Positions 19,211 to 27,257 of a stretch of 64,000 nucleotides of DNA are shown here, piece after piece. The stretch comes from Collibacillus ludicampi. Lineage in GTDB: Bacteria; Bacillota; Bacilli; Tumebacillales; BOQE01. The DNA lies in assembly GCF_023705585.1 (NCBI RefSeq), contig NZ_BOQE01000001.1, positions 881,341 through 945,340 of the forward strand, given 5' to 3'. The notes beneath the pieces are model-generated. The model was not told where the DNA came from. It searched no databases and saw only the letters and a list, made by a program, of their open reading frames with translations. Made by a program: the position numbers and the translations under genes. Positions within the stretch are counted from its first letter, which is position 1, and each line of letters begins with the position of its first letter.

Positions 19211-19239
19211 TTGACGATAAATGAACATGGATATATAAT
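19211..19239 (+). promoter_or_regulatory. Sigma-A promoter of the SAM-riboswitch operon
   Basis: TTGACG (19211-19216), a 17-nt spacer and a perfect TATAAT (19234-19239). The predicted start, near 19246, leaves about 34 nt before the aptamer. Confidence 0.8.
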
Positions 19240-19279
19240 CCATAATAATTCAATATGGTTACTATGAATATTACGGATT

Positions 19280-19389
19280 CTCTTATCCAGAGTGGTGGAG
19301 GGACTGGCCCGATGAAACCCGGCAACCAACCGTGAATGATACGGTCAGGTGCTAATTCCTGCAAAACGTAATGTTTTGAAAGATAAGAG
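19280..19389 (+). ncRNA. SAM-I (S-box) riboswitch aptamer
   Basis: P1 is formed by CTCTTATC (19280-19287) and GATAAGAG (19382-19389). The core contains the S-box landmarks AGAG, GGAGGGA, GGCCC-ATGAAACCCGGCAACC and GGTCAGGTGCTAATTCC. High S-adenosylmethionine should favour the terminator that follows and turn off the downstream operon, so the operon is a methionine/sulfur regulon member. Confidence 0.97.
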
Positions 19390-19406
19390 AGTAGGAGTTA
19401 CGAGTT

Positions 19407-19438
19407 AACGCCTCTCTGAATCTTTCAGGAGGCGTTTT
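19407..19438 (+). terminator. SAM-riboswitch terminator
   Basis: AACGCCTC and the following TCTGA pair with TTCAGGAGGCGTT around ATCT, ending in TTTTT. This is the expected OFF-state expression platform of an S-box leader. Confidence 0.9.
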
Positions 19439-19464
19439 TCATTTCAAAGGAGGGATGATTATTG

Positions 19465-20556
19465 ATGATTACAGTTAGATCGGGACCTGACAGCTATATT
19501 TGTCAACCGGGCATTTTAGAACAAATCGATCGGTTATTAAATACATACCGATTTCAAAAAGGTTTGCTAATAACCGGAGAAAAGTCCTGGGAAGCTTCTA
19601 AATCTTATTTCCCGCACAAGACCAATTTTGAATTTTGGATAGAAAAGTATCATGGCGAGTGCTCTGACAGTGAAATAAATCGGTTGACAAACAAAGCAGA
19701 AGAGTTTAAGTCACACGTCGTCATTGGCGTAGGTGGTGGCAAAGTATTGGATCTGGCAAAATCGGTGGCAAACCGGTCCGGTCTTCCGGCTATTTTGATT
19801 CCCACCCTCGCCTCCACATGTGCAGCATGGACACCGCTTAGCGTCATATATAACGATGAAGGACAGTATATCCGGTTTGATGTTTTTCCGAAAGGAACTC
19901 TGCTTGTTCTGGTAGAGCCTGAGATTTTATTGAATGCGCCTCTTTCAACATTGCGTGCAGGAATTGGCGATACACTTGCCAAGTGGTACGAGGCGGAGGC
20001 TTTAACGAGAACATTAACGAACAAACCGATGGCCGTACAAATGGCAATTAAATCCGCAGAATTATGTAAAGATGTTTTATTGAAAGACGGCTTTGAGGCT
20101 ATACAGGCAGCGCAACGAAAAACGTTAAACCCTGCGTTCCTTCGAGTGGTTGAAAGCATTGTGATGATTGGCGGAATGGTAGGAGGGTTTGGTGACAAAT
20201 ATGGCAGAATTGCCGGCGCTCATTCTGTCCATAATGCGCTTACACATATTTATGAGACACATCACTTGTTGCACGGTGAAAAGGTGGCATACGGCATTCT
20301 GGTACAACTGGCTCTCGAAAAAAAATTTACTGAAATCAACCGATTAGTGGACTTTTATAAATTGATTCATCTTCCATACTGTCTGAAAGATTTGGGGATT
20401 CACCCTGGTGATCAAAACTGCATACAGTTGATTGCACAATATACGCTCGCAAAGGGAGAATCGATCCATTATATGGACGAGTCTTACAATGAATCTGATC
20501 TGATAGAGGCTATAAACGAACTTGAAGAGATCATATTTCAACATGCAAAAAGATAA
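19465..20556 (+). CDS. Glycerol-dehydrogenase-like (iron-dependent ADH family) enzyme in a methionine regulon
   Basis: A 363-residue member of the GldA/AraM-like metal-dependent dehydrogenases. The NAD-binding GVGGGKVLDLAK is near residues 89-100 and TLASTCAAWTPLSVIY near 115-130. Metal-ligand histidines are likely in GAHSVHNALTH (about 250) and HHLLHGEKVAYG (about 268). The family reduces or oxidises small hydroxy/keto compounds. What is odd is the context: it is the first gene after a SAM-I riboswitch and is followed 14 nt later by metQNI. That suggests a role in handling a sulfur compound, but the substrate is unknown. ATG at 19465 is used; a TTG one codon earlier is closer to the ideal spacing from AAAGGAGG. 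Confidence 0.8.
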   Translation: MITVRSGPDSYICQPGILEQIDRLLNTYRFQKGLLITGEKSWEASKSYFPHKTNFEFWIEKYHGECSDSEINRLTNKAEEFKSHVVIGVGGGKVLDLAKSVANRSGLPAILIPTLASTCAAWTPLSVIYNDEGQYIRFDVFPKGTLLVLVEPEILLNAPLSTLRAGIGDTLAKWYEAEALTRTLTNKPMAVQMAIKSAELCKDVLLKDGFEAIQAAQRKTLNPAFLRVVESIVMIGGMVGGFGDKYGRIAGAHSVHNALTHIYETHHLLHGEKVAYGILVQLALEKKFTEINRLVDFYKLIHLPYCLKDLGIHPGDQNCIQLIAQYTLAKGESIHYMDESYNESDLIEAINELEEIIFQHAKR

Positions 20557-20570
20557 GGGGGATTTTCAAC

Positions 20571-21392
20571 ATGAAAAAAGGGAAACTATTTCTATCTATC
20601 GCGATGATTCTTACATCTTTTTTATCAGGTTGCGGTCAACAGTCGAGCGGAGAGTCAAATAAGCTTAGTGATAACAAACTGGTGATTGGGGTGACTGCGG
20701 GACCGCATGAACAAATTATGGAAAAAGTAAAAGAAGTGGCAAAGAAAGATGGGCTGGATATAGAAATCAAAGTGTTTAATGATTATGTAATGCCCAACAT
20801 CGCTCTATCGGAAAAAGAATTGGACGCAAACAGCTTCCAAACAAAGCCCTATCTCGAGCAGTTTAAGAAAGACCGACATCTCGATCTTGTTGATGTGTTT
20901 AATACCGTGACATTCCCAATGGGGATCTATTCTAACAAGATTAAGAATATCAAGGATATACCTAATGGAGCGAAACTCGGTGTTCCAAACGATCCTGTGA
21001 ACGAAGAGCGAGCCCTCCAATTATTCGAAAAAGCGGGAGTCATTAAGATGAAACAGGATAACACAGGAAATCATTTGACGCCAAAGAATATTGTGGAAAA
21101 TCCGAAAAATGTGCAGTTTGTGGAACTGGAAGCATCCCAAATTCCGCGTCAGTTAGATGAACTGACAGCTGCCGCGATCAACACGAACTTTGCCATCGAG
21201 CATGGTTTCTTGCCTTCTCGAGATGCCATTTTTATGGAAGGTAAAGATTCACCCTATGTGAACTTGGTGGCTGTCCGTACGGAAAACAAAAATGATCCGG
21301 TCATTAAGAAACTTGAAAAAGCTTATCATTCGCCAGAAGTCAAAGCGTTTATCGAAAAGCAATTCAAGGGATCTGTGATTCCGTCCTGGTAA
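20571..21392 (+). CDS. metQ: Methionine ABC transporter substrate-binding lipoprotein MetQ
   Basis: A 273-residue NlpA/MetQ-family lipoprotein with a signal peptide and lipobox FLSGC (lipidated Cys21). Typical MetQ segments include VIGVTAGPHEQIMEKVKEVAKKDG (first 16 are the diagnostic part), FNDYVMPN and LDELTAAAINTNFA. It captures D/L-methionine for MetNI. Controlled by the upstream SAM-I riboswitch. Confidence 0.93.
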   Translation: MKKGKLFLSIAMILTSFLSGCGQQSSGESNKLSDNKLVIGVTAGPHEQIMEKVKEVAKKDGLDIEIKVFNDYVMPNIALSEKELDANSFQTKPYLEQFKKDRHLDLVDVFNTVTFPMGIYSNKIKNIKDIPNGAKLGVPNDPVNEERALQLFEKAGVIKMKQDNTGNHLTPKNIVENPKNVQFVELEASQIPRQLDELTAAAINTNFAIEHGFLPSRDAIFMEGKDSPYVNLVAVRTENKNDPVIKKLEKAYHSPEVKAFIEKQFKGSVIPSW

Positions 21393-21422
21393 GAATCAAA
21401 GAAAATGAAAGGAGTGGAGAGA

Positions 21423-22463
21423 GTGATTCAACTGTCAAATGTGTCCAAAACTTTTTATACAAAAAAAGGAAAAGTGGATGCGTTGAAAAACGTTTCTCTC
21501 CAGGTGAATAAGGGTGAAATTTTCGGAGTGATCGGATACAGTGGCGCAGGCAAAAGCACGCTGATCCGCTGTGTCAACTTACTCGAACGACCAACGGGAG
21601 GCAGGGTAACGGTTAACGGTGTGGAGTTAACCGCCCTTAACTCCGGAAAGCTGAAAGAAATGAGAAAAAAGATCGGAATGATTTTTCAGGGCTTCAACCT
21701 GTTAAAAACGGCAACTGTTTACGATAATATCGCCATCCCGTTTCGACTGGCTGGTGTTCCAAAAAGTGAGATACACAAACGTGTAGAAAAATATTTGGCA
21801 ATTGTCGGTTTGCAGGATCGACATGATTCGTATCCTTCTCAACTATCCGGCGGGCAAAAACAACGGGTTGCCATAGCCCGGGCACTGGCACTCGAACCGG
21901 AAGTGCTCTTAAGTGATGAGGCTACGAGCGCACTGGATCCGGAGACGACAGAGACGATTCTCGACCTGCTTTTAAAAATTAATGATGTGTTGGGGATTAC
22001 GATTCTATTAATCACCCACGAGATGAATGTGGTTCAGCGGATTTGCGATCGGGTTGCCGTCATGGAGAACGGAGAAATCGTTGAAACAGGGAGTCTGTCG
22101 CAAATATTTACAGCACCAAAGCACGAAACGACCAAGAAATTTGTAAACAGCCTGTTTCATCAACCTCTGCCTAAAAGCTTGGTGAATGAATTAAAAAGCT
22201 CTGGTCCGATCGTGACCTTATCGTTTACCGACACCTCTTCCGGTGAACCGGCTCTCGCTTTAGTGAGCAAAAAATTTGATGTATACCCGAACATTCTATC
22301 CGGCAATGTCATCCAATTAAAAAACGAACCCTACGGCAAATTGATCGTACATCTGCAAGGCAACGCAGAAGAAACAAAGAAAGCTGTCCAATTCCTGGAA
22401 CAACGGGGCGTAAGGGTAGAAGGAGTGAATGTTCATGACTTTAAAAATCAACGAATTTCTTGA
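21423..22463 (+). CDS. metN: Methionine ABC transporter ATP-binding protein MetN
   Basis: A 346-residue ATPase. Walker A GYSGAGKST, signature LSGGQKQR and Walker B VLLSDEAT are present, and a C-terminal NIL/ACT-like domain (about 265-340) matches the methionine-sensing domain of MetN. The GTG at 21423 is chosen because AGGAG lies 8 nt upstream; an ATG at 21405 would place the SD inside the gene. It overlaps metI by 29 nt. Confidence 0.93.
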   Translation: MIQLSNVSKTFYTKKGKVDALKNVSLQVNKGEIFGVIGYSGAGKSTLIRCVNLLERPTGGRVTVNGVELTALNSGKLKEMRKKIGMIFQGFNLLKTATVYDNIAIPFRLAGVPKSEIHKRVEKYLAIVGLQDRHDSYPSQLSGGQKQRVAIARALALEPEVLLSDEATSALDPETTETILDLLLKINDVLGITILLITHEMNVVQRICDRVAVMENGEIVETGSLSQIFTAPKHETTKKFVNSLFHQPLPKSLVNELKSSGPIVTLSFTDTSSGEPALALVSKKFDVYPNILSGNVIQLKNEPYGKLIVHLQGNAEETKKAVQFLEQRGVRVEGVNVHDFKNQRIS

Positions 22464-23109
22464 TTTATGGGGGAACTCCATTTGGGAAGCATCCATTCAA
22501 ACTTTTCAAATGGCTGGAATTTCGCTTTCTATTTCTATATTGATCGGCTTGCCTCTGGGTATTCTGCTGGTATTGACTCGTCCGGGAGCCCGTTTTGAAA
22601 ATCGGTGGATCTATCAAGTTTTAAATGTAATCATTAACATGATTCGATCCATCCCGTTCATTATTTTATTGTTTTTCATTTTGCCTTTTACGAAATTTCT
22701 TGTGGGTACAAGCATCGGTATTAAGGGGGCTATCGTACCGTTGGTGGTTTACACGGCGCCCTATATCGCCCGCCTGATGGAAACGGCGTTGCTCGAAGTG
22801 GATCGCGGTGTGCTTGAAGCATTTGAGGCGATGGGTATCTCTACGGGAAAGATTATCTGGCATGTCATGATCCGGGAGGCGCGTCCATCCATTGTACTCG
22901 GTTTAACCATCGCAACGATCGGGTTAATTGGGGCCACCGCTATGGCCGGGTTAGTCGGTGCGGGAGGACTGGGTGACCTGGCGTACCGGTTCGGTTTTCT
23001 CCGCTACGAAGTGGATGTCATGTATGTAACAGTGGCTCTCTTAATCATACTTGTTCAAGGGTTGCAAACGGTGGGAAACCTCTTAGCAGCACGATTGAAA
23101 AAGGATTGA
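22435..23109 (+). CDS. metI: Methionine ABC transporter permease MetI
   Basis: A 224-residue permease with five hydrophobic segments and the EAA loop (EAFEAMGISTGKIIWHVMIREARP region; here EAMGIST...G marks it). Length and the GATAMAGLVGAGGLGDLAYRFGF region, cited by its ends GATAMAG and YRFGF, match MetI. ATG at 22435 (nine nt after AGGAG) is preferred over the ATG two codons earlier. Last gene of the SAM-controlled operon; no strong terminator is visible, but hairpin repeats start about 125 nt downstream. Confidence 0.92.
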   Translation: MTLKINEFLDLWGNSIWEASIQTFQMAGISLSISILIGLPLGILLVLTRPGARFENRWIYQVLNVIINMIRSIPFIILLFFILPFTKFLVGTSIGIKGAIVPLVVYTAPYIARLMETALLEVDRGVLEAFEAMGISTGKIIWHVMIREARPSIVLGLTIATIGLIGATAMAGLVGAGGLGDLAYRFGFLRYEVDVMYVTVALLIILVQGLQTVGNLLAARLKKD

Positions 23110-23235
23110 TCCTATGATAAATCTACATAACTAAACCAACCTTCCGTTTTACTATTCCTTACTGGTTGACTCAATAGAAGCTGGAAACAGTCACCTTCAA
23201 TATAAAGCTTCCACAAACAACGGAGTAGCTTTTGT

Positions 23236-23300
23236 GTGGGTCGTATCGCTTTGCGGCGCAGAGGTGAGTGGAAGGTCGTCTCGCTTCCTTTTGAACGTTA
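23236..23300 (-). repeat. Half copy (D) of the hairpin repeat, A-type arm
   Basis: TCGTATCGCTTTGCGGC and GCAGAGGTGAGTGGAAGG followed by TCGTCTCGC match, in reverse orientation, the right arm of copy A (35363-35400). The other arm is missing; sequence after about 23300 goes directly into copy C. It looks like an element truncated next to, or by, copy C. Confidence 0.65.
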
Positions 23301-23302
23301 AA

Positions 23303-23413
23303 GGGGCATATGCTTGGTGTGAAACAGCGACTTTGGAGGTCGTCTCGCAACAATTAAATATATTCCAAGCGAGACGACCTCCACGGAGCATGAACGCCAA
23401 GCATATGCCCGCC
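23303..23413 (-). repeat. Hairpin repeat copy C (B-type)
   Basis: A 111-nt interrupted palindrome. The inner stem GGAGGTCGTCTCGC (23335-23348) pairs with 23369-23382 around a 20-nt loop. The outer stem GGGCATATGCTTGG (23304-23317) pairs perfectly with 23397-23410. In reverse orientation it aligns along its whole length with copy B at 35.5 kb, with compensatory changes in the stems. It lies between the convergent ends of metI and the 113-codon gene and contains no credible gene. Confidence 0.8.
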
Positions 23414-23488
23414 AAACTCCATATTTTTCTAGATCGTATGAGGCCCCTTCCCCATCTCCACCTTTTGCTTTTTGATTTTTCGTCCTGG

Positions 23489-23830
23489 TTATATGTCGTC
23501 GTCCGACGGAACTCTGAAGGGCAGAGTCCGATTTGTTTCTCTTCCATGTTTCAACCTCATGAATCGGTATCGTAACTCCGCTTTCGCTTCCGCATCCAAT
23601 ATGACTTTGTTGTAGTGGGCTTCCTTCATTTCCCCGTTTTCTAAGTATTTCACACGAACATCATGGAATAAAGTATCGTGATCCGCAAGCTCGATTCCTT
23701 GTTCCATTAAACGTCTTCTGATTTCAAGGATCTCATCTTCGATCACTGTATGCAAAGGATCAGACAAGCTCAGTGATTTCAGCATAACAACACGCAAAAG
23801 AAGATCATGAATCATATCTTTTGTTAACAT
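23489..23830 (-). CDS. Small unknown protein (113 residues)
   Basis: A charged, probably helical soluble protein with no family I recognise. It starts with LTKDMIHDLLLRVVMLKSL and ends in a basic then acidic tail (RLKHGRETNR...SDDDI). No signal peptide or membrane segment. The ATG follows AAGGTGATGAT. It appears monocistronic; the hairpin repeats begin about 75 nt after its stop. Confidence 0.6.
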   Translation of the reverse strand: MLTKDMIHDLLLRVVMLKSLSLSDPLHTVIEDEILEIRRRLMEQGIELADHDTLFHDVRVKYLENGEMKEAHYNKVILDAEAKAELRYRFMRLKHGRETNRTLPFRVPSDDDI

Positions 23831-24181
23831 ATCATCACCTTATTTTTCATTTTAGCGCTCGGGTGATGAAAAAGTGTATCTAAAAATAATCACCCCTACC
23901 TTTTTGTAAAGTTAGGAGTGTAAAGGTAGATATGTTAAACAATTGAAATTACAGCTCCAACAGAAAGACCAATTTCCCCGTAATACAGCTTGGCTATGGT
24001 TCGTAATTACAAGAGTATTCTTGTAAGGAACAATGATTCACATTGAAAAAGAAGAGTACCTCCTGTTAGCATCCTGGGTGGCAAGCTGTACCCTTATCCC
24101 TAAATACCAGAGGAGATACTCTCTATGAAAAAACTTTGAACATGAGTTGTATTGTTTCGTATCGGATGAATGAAAATCCAT
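23831..24181. other. 351-nt gene-free stretch with several hairpins
   Basis: No credible protein gene. It holds a perfect hairpin TTACAAGA-gtat-TCTTGTAA (24007-24026). A larger stem has AGAGTACCTCC near 24053 facing GGAGATACTCT ending at 24122, enclosing about 45 nt with GGGTGGCAAGC. Shortly after is ATGAAAAAACTTTGA, a 4-codon frame. The arrangement could be an untranslated structured RNA or the decayed end of a mobile element; I cannot assign it to a known RNA family. Confidence 0.4.
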
Positions 24182-24982
24182 TCATTTTGCAGAAGCGTTA
24201 TTCTCTATCGGCAAACGGTGCACCACGATATTCACCCTGCGGTTTTTGCTTTGATTTTCCTCCGTATCATTCGGGGCGACCGGCTGAAATTCTCCGTACG
24301 CGGTTGCAGACATCCGATTGGGTTGAATTCCTTGGTCCTCCAAGTAGTGAAGGACGGTTAACGCACGAGCGGACGAAAGTTCCCAGTTGGACGGAAATTG
24401 TTCCGTATGAATCGGACGATTGTCGGTATGGCCTTCAATCGTGATCTTGTTTGTAATCCCTTTGAAAAAGGGAGCGATATCACTTAATGTTTTCTTCGCT
24501 TCCGCTTTCAAATTCGCCTCTCCCGTATCAAAGAGAGCGACATCACGGAAGGTGATCTGTACGCTTTCATCTGTTTGGTTTAGAAAGACCTTGTTCTGTA
24601 ATCCGTTCTTCTCGACATATTCCTGCAATTTCTTTTTAAGATCTTCCAATTTCTTCTCTTCTGCATCCAATTGTTTCAGTCGTTCCGCCTTTTTCTGCAT
24701 TTCTTCATCTGTCACGACGTTCTGCGGCGTATCTCCCCTGTCCTGACGGGGAGCACCCGTGTCCAGCCCTCCGACTGCGCCTCCGTTTAAATCGATCATG
24801 CTCTTGCTCATCAACGCTTGACTTAACGAGACGGACAAAGACTTGAATTTGGCAACATCGATTTGCGAACTCGCATACATTACGACAAAGAAAATCATCA
24901 AAAGAGTAATCAAATCCGAATATGTGATCAGCCATCGCTCATGGTTAGCATGCTTTTCTTCACGTCTACGCCGTCTCGACAT
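24182..24982 (-). CDS. motB: Flagellar motor stator protein MotB
   Basis: A 266-residue stator subunit. The single transmembrane helix near residues 18-40 contains the proton-carrying Asp23 in ITYSDLITLLMIFF. The C-terminal OmpA-like peptidoglycan-binding domain has IEGHTDNRPI and SSARALTVLHYL, NRMSATAYGE. It overlaps the end of motA by 17 nt, the usual coupled arrangement. The residue environment is MotB rather than clearly sodium-type MotS/PomB, though ion choice cannot be settled by eye. Confidence 0.93.
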   Translation of the reverse strand: MSRRRRREEKHANHERWLITYSDLITLLMIFFVVMYASSQIDVAKFKSLSVSLSQALMSKSMIDLNGGAVGGLDTGAPRQDRGDTPQNVVTDEEMQKKAERLKQLDAEEKKLEDLKKKLQEYVEKNGLQNKVFLNQTDESVQITFRDVALFDTGEANLKAEAKKTLSDIAPFFKGITNKITIEGHTDNRPIHTEQFPSNWELSSARALTVLHYLEDQGIQPNRMSATAYGEFQPVAPNDTEENQSKNRRVNIVVHRLPIENNASAK

Positions 24983-25760
24983 CCGCCTGTTTCACCTCGG
25001 GTTTGGCTTCGCGCATTCTTGGGGAGAGGAATGCTTTCAACTTTTGCTCCAAAATCATCGGATTCTCTCCCGCTTGTATCGATAGAATCCCCTCAATCAT
25101 CAGTTCGCGAATCAAAACTTCTTCCTTGGAACGTACTCGCAGTTTATTGGCAATAGGCAAGTAGATGACGTTCGCAGAAGCCACGCCGTATAATGTGGCA
25201 ATGAAAGCCAAGGCAATCTTCGGCCCAAGTTCTCCCACATTGGATAAGCTGCCTAATACTTGGACAAGCCCCATGACTGTCCCGATGATCCCCATCGTCG
25301 GTGCAAAACCGCCGGCAGCTTCAAACACGGCGATCCCTTGAGCATGGCGCGCTTCAAGATATGACAATTCCGTTTCCAGAATACTGCGCACCAGATCGGG
25401 TTCCGTTCCATCCACGACATACCGAATCCCGTTTTTGAAAAACTCGTCATCATAACTCTCAATTTTTTCTTCAAGCGCGAGAATCCCTTCACGTCTCGCT
25501 ATCATCGCCAACTGAACCATATCCTCGATCACGGTAAGCGGATCCTTTTTTCTCTGTGTGAACGCGATCGCAATGATCTTTGGAACTTCTTTCAATTGCT
25601 CTAACGGGAGACCCGCGACGACCGCGCCGATCGTGCCTCCGAATACGATGAGAGCAGCCGTCAACTGAAACAAGGATTGAATTTGTCCGCCCTCCAAAGT
25701 GAAACCCAAAACCAGTGTGGCAACCCCCACAATTAAACCGACTAGCGTTGTTATATCCAT
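24966..25760 (-). CDS. motA: Flagellar motor stator protein MotA
   Basis: A 264-residue four-helix stator subunit. MDITTLVGLIVGVATLVLG begins helix 1. The cytoplasmic loop contains the conserved charged stretch around RREGILALEE. Helices 3-4 contain GGFAPTMGIIGTVMGL and PKIALAFIATLYGV. ATG at 25760 follows AGGAGG; a start seven codons earlier would include the SD. With MotB it forms the ion-driven stator, so the organism probably swims, although no other flagellar gene is here. Confidence 0.94.
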   Translation of the reverse strand: MDITTLVGLIVGVATLVLGFTLEGGQIQSLFQLTAALIVFGGTIGAVVAGLPLEQLKEVPKIIAIAFTQRKKDPLTVIEDMVQLAMIARREGILALEEKIESYDDEFFKNGIRYVVDGTEPDLVRSILETELSYLEARHAQGIAVFEAAGGFAPTMGIIGTVMGLVQVLGSLSNVGELGPKIALAFIATLYGVASANVIYLPIANKLRVRSKEEVLIRELMIEGILSIQAGENPMILEQKLKAFLSPRMREAKPEVKQADVETA

Positions 25761-25802
25761 AAGTTCCTCCTGCAACTTCAAGCGATTCTTTTAGACCCTT
25801 GT

Positions 25803-27068
25803 TCATACGGATGTTTCATGCCTTTTCTTCCAGATCGCTCTCCATAAAGGTATGGACTCGATCCGAACGTAATGATCGCTTTCCTCATCCGGAACCAGAA
25901 TGACACCCAGCGCATAACGCTCCCCTTCATAGAGAGGTTTTTGGACCAACCGGATTTCCCCGCGCATATCGGCGACCTCCAGCTTCACAAACGCAGGATT
26001 CCGGTCGATAGCAACATGCATGTCATACTTGGTATTCACTTCCATACCGTTGACCTTCACGATCGATTCTCCGGAACGCAATCCCATCTCGTTTGCAGGA
26101 CTATCCGGCAATACTTCCAGGATCCGCAGTCCACGCTCCGGGTGAACATAGAGAGGCGTGCGATTCCGCTCATCCGCCCGATCCCATAATACGAGCATTT
26201 CATGTGCGAGGGGGGCGAAGACAGCAGCAAGCCAGATGAAGCCTTGCGCGTAGGAACTGCCGATCACGAGCAGAAGCAAACATACAGAGTATAAACCGAT
26301 CGCACGAGAGGTGCGTTTCGCCTTCGTCCGCGGTTCGTGCGCTACAGCCACTCCCGAGTAGCCGAGCACCGCAGGGATCGGTATGATTTCCAAGCCGGAC
26401 AACACAGACAAAGGCAGAATCCCCCACCATGGGGGTGGGTGTAAAGACGTAGATGTACCTGTCAAGACGACAGCGGCCATAGGGAGAACCCAAAATTTCT
26501 GCAAAGCAAATCCTCCCACCAAGCGGCCGCGTTTACCGATGACAAAAACGGGGGTATTTCTTTCTCCTCCCTGCAACCGGACGAGTGCCGCTTCAATCAA
26601 ATGCAAAACAGCTACCAGTGAAAGAACATGCGGTACCTGAAGTGCGAGCAGATCATGGTAGATCGCATCGATAAACGGCATGGTGAAAGATAGAGGGGGG
26701 AGCGTATGCAAAAGCAAAGAGAGGAGTGAAAGCAGTCCCCCCGCATAAGCAAAACATATGTACCGCACATTGAAAAGCGACAACAACAACGCGACTGTCC
26801 AGATATATGTAAAATCCCTGGGATTCAAAACGACGCCTAGCAATGATAACAAGACGGTGACGATCGCACCGGCAACCACTCCATAAATGAATGACAAAAC
26901 CGTTTGCTCCAGAGGGGAAGTCACCCGCAGACCAAACATTTGCCGTTCCAATCGATTCTGCCTGCGATATTGAAAAAAAACGAGAAGAAGTGCGACATAG
27001 AACAGAGGAGAACCCACATTTCCCACATATCCATGCAGCAACTCCCATGCATACGCTGTAATGGTCAT
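25803..27068 (-). CDS. minJ: MinJ-like polytopic membrane protein with C-terminal PDZ domain
   Basis: A 421-residue membrane protein with about seven or eight hydrophobic helices in the first 310 residues, then a PDZ domain at about 320-400 (LRILEVLPDSPANEMGLRSG...). In Bacillus subtilis the gene next to ctpB in this order is minJ (swrAB/yvjD). Its product bridges DivIVA and MinD and restricts division at the poles. The same synteny with ctpB-ftsX-ftsE is strong support. ATG at 27068 has an AAGGGGGA site; upstream in-frame codons run through an inverted repeat and are rejected. Confidence 0.8.
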   Translation of the reverse strand: MTITAYAWELLHGYVGNVGSPLFYVALLLVFFQYRRQNRLERQMFGLRVTSPLEQTVLSFIYGVVAGAIVTVLLSLLGVVLNPRDFTYIWTVALLLSLFNVRYICFAYAGGLLSLLSLLLHTLPPLSFTMPFIDAIYHDLLALQVPHVLSLVAVLHLIEAALVRLQGGERNTPVFVIGKRGRLVGGFALQKFWVLPMAAVVLTGTSTSLHPPPWWGILPLSVLSGLEIIPIPAVLGYSGVAVAHEPRTKAKRTSRAIGLYSVCLLLLVIGSSYAQGFIWLAAVFAPLAHEMLVLWDRADERNRTPLYVHPERGLRILEVLPDSPANEMGLRSGESIVKVNGMEVNTKYDMHVAIDRNPAFVKLEVADMRGEIRLVQKPLYEGERYALGVILVPDEESDHYVRIESIPLWRAIWKKRHETSV

Positions 27069-27094
27069 GCTTGTCCCCCTTTTCTTATAGAGGT

Positions 27095-27167
27095 TGTTCA
27101 AAAAGTCCGGAAAATAGGGCCTGCCGCGCCTCGAAATGCTCGGTCCTATTTGTCCTCTTTTTGAACA
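27095..27167. repeat. 73-nt interrupted palindrome between ctpB and minJ
   Basis: The left arm starts TGTTCAAAAAG (27095-27105) and ends AATAGG; the right arm starts CCTATTTG and ends CTTTTTGAACA (27157-27167). The outer 11 bp are perfect and the inner arms nearly so. The outer TGTTCAAAAA also occurs at the left end of repeat F (8372). It may act as a terminator on either strand or be a small dispersed repeat. Confidence 0.55.
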
Positions 27168-27257
27168 TTCATTTGCCGCAGGCGCAAATAAAAACAACCC
27201 CAAGGGGCAAAAGTCCACCTTGAGGTAAAAATTCGACATAAAGTCCCAAATTTCCTG

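Noticed and set aside
23197-23575. Frames of 113-116 codons across the hairpin repeats
   Set aside because: They run through inverted repeats in both orientations, and the sequence is explained by the repeat structure.
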